64,000 nt of DNA from Bacteroidaceae bacterium (lineage in GTDB: Bacteria > Bacteroidota > Bacteroidia > Bacteroidales > Bacteroidaceae): assembly GCA_017507385.1 (NCBI GenBank), contig JAFWAX010000020.1:1-64000 (forward strand), read 5' to 3'. The notes under the pieces are model-generated. The model had not been told where the DNA came from. It did not search any database and was given only the letters and a program-made list of their open reading frames with translations. Each line of letters opens with the position of its first letter. Position 1 is the stretch's first letter. This document shows positions 1 to 8,061 of this stretch, piece after piece. A program made the position numbers and the translations under genes.

Positions 1-267
1 CTTCTCCTTCAAGAATCGTGTCAGTTCCACAGCGGCCTGATTCGTCTTTCGGTTCCCTTGCTGTATCCGTTCACAGGCAGCATACCACTTCAGCAGCAGC
101 TTCCTTTCCAGCCTTATGGCAGGATTCTGCTGTATGCCATCAAACAAAACACCCAACAGCGATTGCTGCTGGGCTATTTTGTAAATGCTTCTCCAGTCTT
201 CTTCAGACAAGCCTTCTGGAAACCTATGAGAAGTACCAATCGAATATCTCAAAAGCATGAAGAACAT
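1..267 (-). CDS. Nucleotidyltransferase family protein, N-terminal part (runs off left edge)
   Basis: An open minus-strand frame enters from position 267 and runs through position 1 without a stop, giving 89 codons. It contains EEDWRSIYKIAQQQSLLGVL followed by a Leu/Lys-rich helix and RQGNRKTNQAA-like residues. This matches the helical N-terminal part of the NTP_transf_5 (PF14907) nucleotidyltransferase-like proteins common in Bacteroidales polysaccharide loci. Their exact reaction is not established, and the catalytic part lies outside the window. The first ATG is at 267. The frame stays open back to about 300, and a TTG at 288 preceded by an AGGATGA-like site would add EKLQIN, which reads as natural protein. 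It is the most downstream gene of the polysaccharide locus visible here. Confidence 0.7.
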   Translation of the reverse strand, partial: MFFMLLRYSIGTSHRFPEGLSEEDWRSIYKIAQQQSLLGVLFDGIQQNPAIRLERKLLLKWYAACERIQQGNRKTNQAAVELTRFLKEK

Positions 268-319
268 ATTTATCTGCAACTTTTCCAATAAATTTTCATC
301 CTATTTAGTTATTATTCAC

Positions 320-404
320 TAATTTTGCCGACATTATGTTCAAGGCCCTAATCGATCAAATCCTCTTTTGGTGGTATATTCTCAAAGAGAAATATAACCT
401 CTAG
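320..404 (+). other. Possible plus-strand promoter and 22-codon ORF, antisense to the locus
   Basis: TAATTTTG at 320-327 matches the Bacteroidota -7 consensus on the plus strand. An ATG at 336 opens a 22-codon frame ending at 404 and starting MFKALIDQILFWW. No clear -33 TTTG is visible and no homologue is recognised. The hydrophobic peptide could be chance; transcription from here would run antisense to the WecG-like gene. Confidence 0.15.
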
Positions 405-1138
405 AACTTTTCCTTATGAATATTCCACAGGAAAAGTGGATTACCTATCACATACCTTCTCCACATACGTTTAGGCTCTATACACAAACGATACAACCAT
501 TCCAAAGAATGTTCTTGCCACCATTTTGGAGCACGTTTTGCTGTTCCCGCATAAAAATCAAACACCGCACCAATTGTTCCCACATGGCAATGGATATTCA
601 GTTGTTGCCAATGACTATATGTCCATTTTTCCTGTTTGGGTGCAGTCATTCCAATCCATAGCAAATCAGGATTGGCATCGTTGATAGCCTTGATGATTGC
701 ATCATTATCTTCTTGCGAAAATTCCGGCTTATAAGGTGGCGAATACGTTATTACATCCAAATGAGGGTAATCCACTGCTGCCTTTTCCCGAATCAGCGAC
801 AATACTTTTTCAGAAGACCCCATAAACATAACCTTCAACAGCCTATTTCTCTTTTGGCTTCTATTCTCAAGCCTCTCCATCTCTAAAACAAAAAGATCCC
901 AACCTGCAATTCTTTCCTGTGGTTGCGATTTTGCCTTAAGAAATTTACAGGCCTTGATAATGCTTGCTCCATCTGGAATCAGATAATCTCCATTCCTCAA
1001 AGCCTCTGCAAATAATTCATCCTTTTGAGCCACATTAAAAGAATGAGCGTTAATCGTATTGATTAAAAATTTACCTTCTGGAATTCCCTTAAGTACTTTG
1101 GGAGAATCTATTATTTTTAGTTCACTTAATCTCAACAT
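401..1138 (-). CDS. WecG/TagA/CpsF family glycosyltransferase (GT26)
   Basis: This 245-residue protein is a cytoplasmic-face glycosyltransferase. The family transfers N-acetylmannosamine or a related sugar from a UDP donor to a lipid-linked GlcNAc early in repeat-unit assembly. Family marks are the start of the domain INTINAHSFN, the DGASI motif near residue 57 (family D-G-x-x), the central FMGSS strand, WIGMTAPKQEKW around residue 160 and the GAVFDFYAG segment. The C-terminus is the usual amphipathic basic helix (EWLYRLCIEPKRMWRRY). Length is normal for the family. It follows the GT4 gene after a 191-bp gap and precedes the nucleotidyltransferase-like gene. The donor sugar cannot be read from the sequence. 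Confidence 0.9.
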   Translation of the reverse strand: MLRLSELKIIDSPKVLKGIPEGKFLINTINAHSFNVAQKDELFAEALRNGDYLIPDGASIIKACKFLKAKSQPQERIAGWDLFVLEMERLENRSQKRNRLLKVMFMGSSEKVLSLIREKAAVDYPHLDVITYSPPYKPEFSQEDNDAIIKAINDANPDLLWIGMTAPKQEKWTYSHWQQLNIHCHVGTIGAVFDFYAGTAKRAPKWWQEHSLEWLYRLCIEPKRMWRRYVIGNPLFLWNIHKEKF

Positions 1139-1329
1139 TGCTATTTCCAGTAAACACTCCCCGGTGTCTACATCATATTTTTTTGTATTTACAATATTTT
1201 TCTACTTATTTTCAACAAAGTACCAATCTGTTAGTTTTAAAGTAACCATTTTGAAATGATAGTTTCAACTGTTAAGTAGGTTCATTCTATAGAGTAACCC
1301 TTAGTCAATATTAGGGCCTCTTACTATAT

Positions 1330-2484
1330 TCATATTAAATTCTTGTATATTCCAATTAATATCTCATAAATACGTTCTCTTGAATATTTATCTGCGGTAT
1401 CCTTAATGGATTGGTTGGCAAAACGTTTGCACATATCAACATCGGTATACAATTTTTTAATAGCTAAACCTAAAGCTTTACCATCTGCAGGAGGAACAAG
1501 AATACCATTCTTACCATTATTAATGATACTCTGCATGGCACCTATATTTGTGGTTATAATTGGTCGGCCCAGTAGCATACCTCTTACAATCACATTGGGG
1601 AATCCCTCATACCACTTGCTCGGAACAACAATGATTCTCGATTTTAAGTAAAACTCATCCAATTCTTTACCTTTTAAGAAGCCAACAAACTCCACATTCT
1701 TTGGTAAACCATCAGGAACACGATAGGTTACATCTACATTCCCAGCAACCTTAAATGGCAAATCTGGATTCATGCGTGCAGCCTCTATAAACTCATCTAT
1801 TCCTTTTTCAACACTCACCCTACCTACAAAGCCAACGTATTCGCCAGCCAGCCACTCCTTAGGAGCATCTACTGACGGAGCAATACCAGGCACGATGGCC
1901 AGTCTCTCTTCTTTGATATCTTGTTCAATAAACTTTCTCCTCTGAAATTCAGACTGCACAATAAACACATTGACTCCATCCAATATGTTTCTTGATTTTC
2001 GTGCATACCATCCTCGCAATGCGTAGCCAATGCTTTTCATTCTGTTCCGCTCACAATTATTATAAGCACACCAGAATTCATGCCCTTCCCCAAAACATTT
2101 TTCACAAACCTTTCCCACTTTGTCAAGGCACAGCCCATTTGGGCAGAACAGCCTGTAGTTGGGACATCTCATTACAACAGGAATCCCCCTTCGCTTCAAA
2201 GGTTTAAAAATTGACGTCGAGATAAAAGGGTACAGATTCTGTACCTGTACCACATCAGGTTTAAACTCATCTAAAACAAAAGCTAACTCACTGGAAGCCT
2301 TTGGATTATAGATGCCAAGCCAAAAGGCTTTCAGTTTTCCAGAAGTTCCATGAATATCTGCCGATGATTTTCTAAACCACCTCACCTCATGCCCATGTTC
2401 CTCCATCAAACGAGCCAACTCGCCTGATGCAGCCTCCTCTCCACTTGGTTTTATGTAGTTGTTATGGATAAAAAGTATCTTCAT
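1330..2484 (-). CDS. Glycosyltransferase family 4 (GT-B fold)
   Basis: A 384-residue GT-B enzyme that adds one sugar of the polysaccharide repeat unit. The N-terminal Rossmann half starts MKILFIHNNY and carries a cysteine-rich stretch around residues 118-152 (CPNYRLFCPNGLCLDKVGKV onward), seen in a Bacteroidales GT4 subgroup. The C-terminal half has FVGRVSVEKGIDEF and the donor-binding PSKWYEGFPNVIVRGM with the conserved E-G-F. The ATG at 2484 lies 3 bp after the stop of the TupA-like gene, indicating cotranscription. A 75-residue fragment at 3463-3690 is clearly paralogous to its N-terminus. Donor and acceptor are unknown. Confidence 0.92.
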   Translation of the reverse strand: MKILFIHNNYIKPSGEEAASGELARLMEEHGHEVRWFRKSSADIHGTSGKLKAFWLGIYNPKASSELAFVLDEFKPDVVQVQNLYPFISTSIFKPLKRRGIPVVMRCPNYRLFCPNGLCLDKVGKVCEKCFGEGHEFWCAYNNCERNRMKSIGYALRGWYARKSRNILDGVNVFIVQSEFQRRKFIEQDIKEERLAIVPGIAPSVDAPKEWLAGEYVGFVGRVSVEKGIDEFIEAARMNPDLPFKVAGNVDVTYRVPDGLPKNVEFVGFLKGKELDEFYLKSRIIVVPSKWYEGFPNVIVRGMLLGRPIITTNIGAMQSIINNGKNGILVPPADGKALGLAIKKLYTDVDMCKRFANQSIKDTADKYSRERIYEILIGIYKNLI

Positions 2485-2487
2485 ATA

Positions 2488-3360
2488 CTATACTGTAGGA
2501 AGTTTAAGCCACTCTCCAAATTTGTAGTCCCATTCTTCAGGCTCAAACTTTACGAGTCCGCTGAAATGAAAGAAAGTCAATTCCCCAAAAAGAATTGTAT
2601 TGCCAAGATCATACAAGTCTACTCTCACATGAGGTATACCTTTTGAAAGCTTTTCTGCAGCAATTTTCATTAGTTCAAAGTTTTGGGGCTTTGGTGGTAC
2701 CACCGCTGCATGATTATGTCCTTGACGGAAAGGCAAATAATTATAATCTTCATCAAAAAAATCAAACTTCACTTCCTCATTCGGATTTTGCCTTTCGGTT
2801 GCAACAAATAATCCTTTCACCTTGCCATCAAAGCAAAAGAACTTAAAATCAGCTAAATCCTTAGTGTCAGGTCGAGGTTTAATAAATTCCTCTGCAATAA
2901 CACGTTTAGGTACATTTTTATATGGCCATTCTCGATGTAGCACATAGAGATCTGAATGAAGGCTTTTGTTGAGCTTATCGATAGCACCCTCTTTATCGAA
3001 AGTTGTCTTATCTCTACAGATGACGACACCTTCGTTTCCACCTCCGTGAGTTGTTTTCAGCACAAATTGCTTGGGAAGCTTACCCCACTCAATGTCTTCT
3101 GGCCTGTCCCATACTCCAAGCGTTGGTATTACATATTCACTACCTATTTTACTAGCCACATAATCCTTCACTGCAAATTTATCCACCATCATAGTATATT
3201 TCGGTTTACGATCATAAAGTTTCAGCCATTGAAGTTTCTCGGAAAATGTCTGCGGATTCGTCCAGTTTGGGATTCGTCCAAATTCCTTATAAAACTTTAA
3301 AGACAAATATGGCTTGTCTGGAAGCAATCTAATTATTTTTACAATTAAATTATCGTTCAT
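2488..3360 (-). CDS. TupA-like ATP-grasp protein
   Basis: The 290-residue protein matches the ATPgrasp_TupA family (PF14305). Marks are the N-terminal PDKPYLSLKFYKEFGRIPNW, SEKLQWLKLYDR near residue 42, VLKTTHGGGNEGVVICRD as the ATP-binding glycine-rich segment around residue 102, and HVRVDLYDLG with FGELTFFHFSG near the C-terminus as metal-binding acidic residues. Members lie in capsule and teichuronopeptide loci and are thought to join an amino acid or similar acyl group to a glycan, but the activity is rarely proven. It lies 3 bp upstream of the GT4 gene and downstream of an AT-rich 100-bp gap that follows a truncated glycosyltransferase. Confidence 0.85.
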   Translation of the reverse strand: MNDNLIVKIIRLLPDKPYLSLKFYKEFGRIPNWTNPQTFSEKLQWLKLYDRKPKYTMMVDKFAVKDYVASKIGSEYVIPTLGVWDRPEDIEWGKLPKQFVLKTTHGGGNEGVVICRDKTTFDKEGAIDKLNKSLHSDLYVLHREWPYKNVPKRVIAEEFIKPRPDTKDLADFKFFCFDGKVKGLFVATERQNPNEEVKFDFFDEDYNYLPFRQGHNHAAVVPPKPQNFELMKIAAEKLSKGIPHVRVDLYDLGNTILFGELTFFHFSGLVKFEPEEWDYKFGEWLKLPTV

Positions 3361-3462
3361 ACAAAAGACTCCTTTTTTATTTAATACACAACATTATTGT
3401 TTATTATAATATTTATAAATTCTCAAGCATACAGTTTTGTTTAAGTTAATTCATGCAACTTT

Positions 3463-3690
3463 TTAATTCGTCGAACTCACGTTATTCATCTCTTTCTTTA
3501 TAAACGGATTATATATACCTGCAAAGAATGCTTTTATTTTCTGACCGATATTATTATCTATCCCAACTGTGCTACGTTTAAACCAACAAACTTCATGACC
3601 GTGAGATTCAAGCATCGCGACAATTTCGCCAGAAGCGTGTTCTTCTCCACTCAATTGATGATAATCATTATGAATGTACAGTATTTTCAT
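3463..3690 (-). pseudogene. Truncated GT4 glycosyltransferase remnant
   Basis: A 75-codon frame starts MKILYIHNDYHQLSGEEHAS and ends soon after GIYNP. By eye about 60 percent of its first 62 residues match the N-terminus of the full-length GT4 at 1330-2484, including SGEE, HGHEV and KAF..GIYNP. A full GT4 needs about 380 residues, so the donor-binding half is missing and the product cannot be an active transferase. Its ATG overlaps the stop of the upstream gene (ATGA at 3687-3690), as in a normal operon. The loss therefore looks like a 3' deletion or replacement event. The 100 bp after it are AT-rich and hold no recognisable remainder. Confidence 0.8.
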
Positions 3691-4592
3691 CTTTTGAATA
3701 TTTTTATCAACCTCCTATAGATTATATTTTTTAGAAAATGTTTGTAAAAATAGATTAAATCATAATCTGTGGGAGTTATTTCGTTAGGCTCATTCTCAAT
3801 TATAAATTCAGTTTGGTTATAAGTGACAACTGCTAATGGATTCTTTCTTGCATTTTCATGATTAGCACCTATTACTCCAATATCTTGGCATAAGTTTGAA
3901 TGTGGTATTATACAATATCCATAATTCTTTCTCATATTATTATTGAATATCATATCCCATGGATTATAATCTCCTTGAATTTTTTTATATAAGTTATTCC
4001 CCTTTATTTTGAAAAACCAACTGGAAAACCAATCTTCATAATATTCTCTATATTCTTTGGAATTTTTAAAAGAATTCCAATAGGACATTTTCCGATCTAA
4101 AGTTTTCCATCTGCTCTGCCATGATGCCCATCCGTAAATATTCGCCCATCGTGTAGGAAAAAATGATAGTTCTTTTGGATTATATTGGGGAGCTACATTG
4201 TTTCCACTTATAATCCAAACCTTTTCATTATCCTTATATTTATCTATCAGTTTCTCTACATAGTCAAAAAAAGCTAAAGAGGCTACCACATCTTCCTCTA
4301 TAATGATTGCTTTTTCCTCATTGTCAAAGACCCAATCAATAGCTCCCCAAAGAGAAGTAAACACATCCACATATTCATCACGAAACCAAGTCTTTACATC
4401 ACATACCCAATCTATCTGATTGATGTATGAGCGTACTTCTTCATTACGTTGTACTTCATCAGCCTTTTCTGTTCTGGCTTTATTACTATAGAAATACAAC
4501 TTCTTTGGCTTCGCCTTTTTGATTGCCGCAAATGACTGACATGCATATTCTGGGCGAGCAAATGTTATATAAAGGATAGGAGTTTCAACCAT
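3687..4592 (-). CDS. GT-A type glycosyltransferase, HlpA-like
   Basis: The 301-residue product begins with a GT-A-like strand (TPILYITFARPEYACQSFAA) and has an acidic metal-binding motif IIIEEDVV near residue 97, comparable to the EDD/DXD of GnT-I-like nucleotide-sugar transferases. It continues with WIISGNNV and FFPTRWANIYGWASWQSRW. This pattern is found in Bacteroidota proteins often named hemolytic protein HlpA-like, which are glycosyltransferases. There is no signal peptide or membrane segment, so it acts in the cytoplasm on the lipid-linked repeat unit. It is followed with a 4-bp overlap by the truncated GT4 remnant. The substrate is unknown. Confidence 0.75.
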   Translation of the reverse strand: MVETPILYITFARPEYACQSFAAIKKAKPKKLYFYSNKARTEKADEVQRNEEVRSYINQIDWVCDVKTWFRDEYVDVFTSLWGAIDWVFDNEEKAIIIEEDVVASLAFFDYVEKLIDKYKDNEKVWIISGNNVAPQYNPKELSFFPTRWANIYGWASWQSRWKTLDRKMSYWNSFKNSKEYREYYEDWFSSWFFKIKGNNLYKKIQGDYNPWDMIFNNNMRKNYGYCIIPHSNLCQDIGVIGANHENARKNPLAVVTYNQTEFIIENEPNEITPTDYDLIYFYKHFLKNIIYRRLIKIFKR

Positions 4593-4639
4593 AGAAAAAA
4601 ATAGTTTACATTAAGAGCAGAAGAAATTATTATAATATG

Positions 4640-5641
4640 TTATTTAGATAAAAGTTTTTGGATTTTATTACAAATTTTTTCTATCATTAAGTGGACAGGG
4701 TAAGCAAAAACAATAGCTAGAATACATGCTAGTGCTATATTTTGCCATTGAGATAATTTTAATGCGTTCTTTATTATGAACCAAAGATATAGGTGTAACA
4801 TATATAATTCATATGAATATTTACCCATCCATCGTAATGGTCTATTGACCGCAGAAAATGTAACATGTATTTTGGAAGTTATACTTACAATTGTACTTAT
4901 AACAGTAATTCCCATCATTAACATTATTGCACCCATAAAAAAACTTTCTGTATTATAACCGTAAAATCTTAATATTACATATGCGATGCATACTACATTA
5001 AGAGAGAAACACACAAATTTGTTACTGAAACCACATTGAGCAAAATATCCAAATACCATACCCAAAAAGAAGTATGGTATACGACTAACACCAATACCTA
5101 CAAATTTCCAATAATGTGGAAATAGCGATTCCAATATATAGCTAATAATTACGCTAATTAAAACAAAAAGAATTAATACTACCCATTTATAATTATTGCT
5201 TTTCTTTATCAACGAATATAAAATTGGTGTAATTACATATAGTAGCAGTGATACAGCAATATACCACATTCCATGGTAATTGCCACTAATCCAGAATTCT
5301 ACAGTTGTTATTGTCGAAAAGAAATACCAAATACTCTCATCCTTAAATAATGTGACAATAATAAAATATGGAATGGACAAGCACCAAAATGGTAACAAAA
5401 AACGGTAGAATCTACGCTTGTAAAACTCATTCCAATTATCATTCTTCTTCAAAGAAAACATCATTCCAAAACCAGAAAGAAAAAGGAAACCAGTTACAGG
5501 TAAGAAAGATTTAATAAATAATATGGCTGTTCCTAGATCTGTATTAGACAAACCTCCCAAAGTGATAATATGTCCAAGTAGGACAAATAACATGGTATAC
5601 CCCATGAGTTCTGTTCTATATTTGCTTATAATCGACAACAT
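4640..5641 (-). CDS. Acyltransferase family 3 membrane protein (OafA/WecH type)
   Basis: A 333-residue polytopic protein with about ten hydrophobic segments typical of acyltransferase family 3 (PF01757), which O-acetylates surface sugars using cytoplasmic acyl-CoA. The start MLSIISKYRTELMGYTMLFV places the family R-x(10) motif and the membrane His in LLGHI. A second mark is FLFLSGFGMMFS. The C-terminal MGKYSYELYMLHLYLW is typical. I chose the ATG at 5641 because the longer alternative begins with TTG at 5677 inside the upstream gene. It lies 13 bp after the SDR stop, in the same operon. Codon use is strongly AT-rich, like the rest of the locus. Confidence 0.88.
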   Translation of the reverse strand: MLSIISKYRTELMGYTMLFVLLGHIITLGGLSNTDLGTAILFIKSFLPVTGFLFLSGFGMMFSLKKNDNWNEFYKRRFYRFLLPFWCLSIPYFIIVTLFKDESIWYFFSTITTVEFWISGNYHGMWYIAVSLLLYVITPILYSLIKKSNNYKWVVLILFVLISVIISYILESLFPHYWKFVGIGVSRIPYFFLGMVFGYFAQCGFSNKFVCFSLNVVCIAYVILRFYGYNTESFFMGAIMLMMGITVISTIVSITSKIHVTFSAVNRPLRWMGKYSYELYMLHLYLWFIIKNALKLSQWQNIALACILAIVFAYPVHLMIEKICNKIQKLLSK

Positions 5642-5654
5642 AATGCTTGTTTTA

Positions 5655-6572
5655 TTACAATTTGAAAATATCTTCAATTTTTAAATTAGGCAATAGACCC
5701 AATTCTTTCTTCAACTTTTTCCCATCAATATTAAGACTTTTTATATCTCCATCTCTACGAACTTCTTGGCCAAAGAATTCGTTTTTACAAGGTACATTAT
5801 AAATAGCAAAGAGACGTTCAATAAGATTGCGGATACTTAAGAGCTCCCCCCCCCCTATATTATATACCCCAGACGGTATTTGTCTATAGATAGCTCTGTC
5901 CACTGTTTGAATCATTTCTTCAAGAGTGATAAATTGGCGAATTTGGGTCCCTGCACTAAAACTTGGCGATTGCGAATCTTTACCGGCATTATAATCTTGG
6001 AGATACTGAAGGGTATAAGGAACAAGACGTGTTCCAGGTTTCATATCGTCCTCTGAAAATATATTAGGAAGGATAAAATGATAAAAGGTGTAGTTTGCTG
6101 AAAAATCCTTCATGTAACGACTATATAAGCGTTTGCTTAATCCGTAATCATTGGTAACAGGAAGAGATGAGCAGATAACTTCATCCTCCGTAAAAGCTTT
6201 GTAATCCTCACAATTCAACCCGATTTCCATATATGAACCAAAAGAAACGTATATTCCTTTAAAGTTATGTTTTTTTAGCTGGAGTGTAACTTCGATAGGA
6301 ATATTTACGTTAAGTGCATACATTAGAGACGAATCTGTTTGTAATGCAGCTTGAACACCTGCTCCCGATGCATATACAATTACATCAGCAGATATGAGTT
6401 GGGGATAATTCAACCTGTCAGTTAACAAATTTACTTTGTAAAAGTTTGTGCACTCATAGCCATTAGGAGCTTCAAGACCATATACATCTACAGTTATATC
6501 AGGTTGAGCATAAAAGTATTTGGTAAGAGCAATAGAAAGCATTCCATTTGCTCCGATAATTGCTATCTTCAT
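5655..6572 (-). CDS. NAD(P)-dependent epimerase/dehydratase (SDR), likely CDP-4-keto-sugar reductase
   Basis: A 305-residue extended SDR. It has the Rossmann nucleotide-binding start MKIAIIGANGMLS, VIVYASGAGVQ, and the catalytic YGLSKRLYSRYM (Y-x-x-x-K) near residue 151 with the conserved upstream Ser segment VSFGSYMEIG. Extended SDRs of this kind reduce or epimerise nucleotide-activated keto-sugars. The gene overlaps rfbG by 4 bp (ATGA), so it probably acts on the CDP-4-keto-6-deoxyglucose made next door. The exact product is inferred only. The coding strand contains ten consecutive G within codons for NIGGGELLS (plus-strand C at 5846-5855). In this copy the frame is intact. Confidence 0.85.
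   Translation of the reverse strand: MKIAIIGANGMLSIALTKYFYAQPDITVDVYGLEAPNGYECTNFYKVNLLTDRLNYPQLISADVIVYASGAGVQAALQTDSSLMYALNVNIPIEVTLQLKKHNFKGIYVSFGSYMEIGLNCEDYKAFTEDEVICSSLPVTNDYGLSKRLYSRYMKDFSANYTFYHFILPNIFSEDDMKPGTRLVPYTLQYLQDYNAGKDSQSPSFSAGTQIRQFITLEEMIQTVDRAIYRQIPSGVYNIGGGELLSIRNLIERLFAIYNVPCKNEFFGQEVRRDGDIKSLNIDGKKLKKELGLLPNLKIEDIFKL
5846..5855. repeat. C10 homopolymer tract inside the SDR gene
   Basis: Ten consecutive C on the plus strand (G10 in coding orientation) encode the Gly run of NIGGGELLS. A change of one or two bases would frameshift the reductase about 60 codons before its end. Tracts of this length in surface-polysaccharide genes are classic slipped-strand contingency loci. 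Confidence 0.9.
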
Positions 6573-7648
6573 ACGCTTAAGAATTTATTAATTTCTTCTA
6601 CACAGAGACTATACACATTTTCCGTCTTATATCTTTTGTACCAATCTGACACAAGTTCCATACATCCTTGCATATTGAGACGTGGATTCCACCCAAGACG
6701 ACTTTTAGCCTTATTGACATTCAGCATCAGTAATTTTGCTTCATGTAAAGCGTTAGGGTCTGAACAATCTTTCAGTTCTCCACATCCATAGTATTGAATC
6801 AATTCTGTGGCCACTTCCCAAACCGTTGATACACTTTCCTCTTCTGGTCCAAAATTCCAACCTTCACAGTATTCAGTAGGACTGTCCCACATCTTTTGAG
6901 CCAACAACATGTAACCAGACAAAGGTTCCAGTACATGTTCCCATGGTCGTACAGCCTTAGGTGAACGAATTTCTATAGGCCGATTAGCTTCCAATGCACG
7001 GATGCAATCAGGAATGATGCGGTCAAGAGCCCAATCACCACCGCCAATAACATTTCCTGCACGGACTGATGCTAAAGAGACAGTATGCTTCTTGCCGTAA
7101 TCATCAGGGTTAAAGAAAGAGCGTCTCCAACTCTGTATGGCAACTTCACAAGCTCCTTTTGAAGAACTGTATGGATCATACCCTCCAAATGGATCAGTTT
7201 CCACATACCCATGCAATTGTTCGTTATTATCATAACATTTATCAGTAGTTATCATCACTCCCACTTTCACACTATTCGTGCAACGGATAGCTTCCATCAC
7301 ATTGATAGTACCCATGACATTCACTTCATAGGTTTCAAAAGGAATCTCATAAGACAAACGGACAAGAGGTTGTGCAGCCAGATGAAAAACTATCTCAGGC
7401 TGATATTCTTCAAATATTTCCTTCATCAATTTACCATCCCGTATATCGGCACGAATATCAGCCTTTATTTTGCCTCCAATACCAGATAACACAAAGTTAT
7501 CACGTTCTGAATAGGGTTCAAGACCAACTCCTACAACCTCAGCACCCAATTCGTGCAGCCATATAGAAAGCCAACTTCCTTTGAAACCTGTATGTCCTGT
7601 TACCAAAACCCGCTTTCCTTTATAGAAATCATTAAATATGTCTATCAT
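6569..7648 (-). CDS. rfbG: CDP-glucose 4,6-dehydratase
   Basis: The 359-residue enzyme converts CDP-glucose to CDP-4-keto-6-deoxyglucose. It has the NAD-binding GKRVLVTGHTGFKGSWLSIW, the HLAAQPLVRLSY segment, ITTDKCYDN, and the catalytic YDPYSSSKGACE (Y-x-x-x-K). RAGNVIGGGDWALDRIIPD and the RPWEHVLEPLSGY substrate segment are diagnostic for RfbG against dTDP-glucose dehydratases. I use the ATG at 7648; a TTG two codons upstream overlaps the stop of the cupin gene. Gene order cytidylyltransferase, cupin, dehydratase, SDR with overlaps or gaps of a few bases indicates one pathway unit. Confidence 0.95.
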   Translation of the reverse strand: MIDIFNDFYKGKRVLVTGHTGFKGSWLSIWLHELGAEVVGVGLEPYSERDNFVLSGIGGKIKADIRADIRDGKLMKEIFEEYQPEIVFHLAAQPLVRLSYEIPFETYEVNVMGTINVMEAIRCTNSVKVGVMITTDKCYDNNEQLHGYVETDPFGGYDPYSSSKGACEVAIQSWRRSFFNPDDYGKKHTVSLASVRAGNVIGGGDWALDRIIPDCIRALEANRPIEIRSPKAVRPWEHVLEPLSGYMLLAQKMWDSPTEYCEGWNFGPEEESVSTVWEVATELIQYYGCGELKDCSDPNALHEAKLLMLNVNKAKSRLGWNPRLNMQGCMELVSDWYKRYKTENVYSLCVEEINKFLSV

Positions 7649-7650
7649 AA

Positions 7651-8058
7651 TCAATCTTTTATTATATATGGTATCGTATCTTTCGGATTATACAATTTGT
7701 CTGTATATGCCAAGAGAATAAATTCCTCATTACTCGTATTCTCTACTATATGAGCCACATTATTGGGGACAAACACCGTGATAGCCTTTTCAAGTGACAT
7801 CTCTATATCCATGCGTTCATGGGTAACCATATCCTCCAACTTCAATATGGCATTACCCTTGATGAGTGTGAACCATTCTACGGCTTCCGGGTGATAGTGT
7901 CCACCTTTCGACTGTCCGCTTTTCCCCATTGTTAGATATACTTCCCCTGTGTGTGTAGAAATTCCTTCTTCCGTCCCTGTAATCGCTTTTAGGAACCATC
8001 CTCTATCATCAGCGATCAGTCTGCGCTGTATGACATGCACTTTATCTATCTGAGCCAT
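7651..8058 (-). CDS. RmlC/WxcM-like cupin sugar-modifying enzyme
   Basis: A 135-residue single-domain cupin. GHYHPEAVEWFTLIKG near residue 55 is cupin motif 1, with two His and a Glu as likely metal or catalytic residues. VFVPNNVAHIVEN near residue 96 is motif 2. Its start (DDRGWFLKAI) resembles dTDP-4-dehydrorhamnose 3,5-epimerase-like and WxcM-like proteins acting on keto-sugar nucleotides. It sits between rfbF and rfbG, 2 bp from each neighbour, so a CDP-4-keto-6-deoxyhexose epimerase or isomerase role is the best inference. It is shorter than classical RmlC (about 180 residues), and the specific reaction cannot be told. Confidence 0.75.
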   Translation of the reverse strand: MAQIDKVHVIQRRLIADDRGWFLKAITGTEEGISTHTGEVYLTMGKSGQSKGGHYHPEAVEWFTLIKGNAILKLEDMVTHERMDIEMSLEKAITVFVPNNVAHIVENTSNEEFILLAYTDKLYNPKDTIPYIIKD

Positions 8059-8061
8059 ATT

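Noticed and set aside
18..291. Plus-strand ORFs at the left edge
   Set aside because: They are shadows of the minus-strand nucleotidyltransferase-family gene, which shows family-like sequence.
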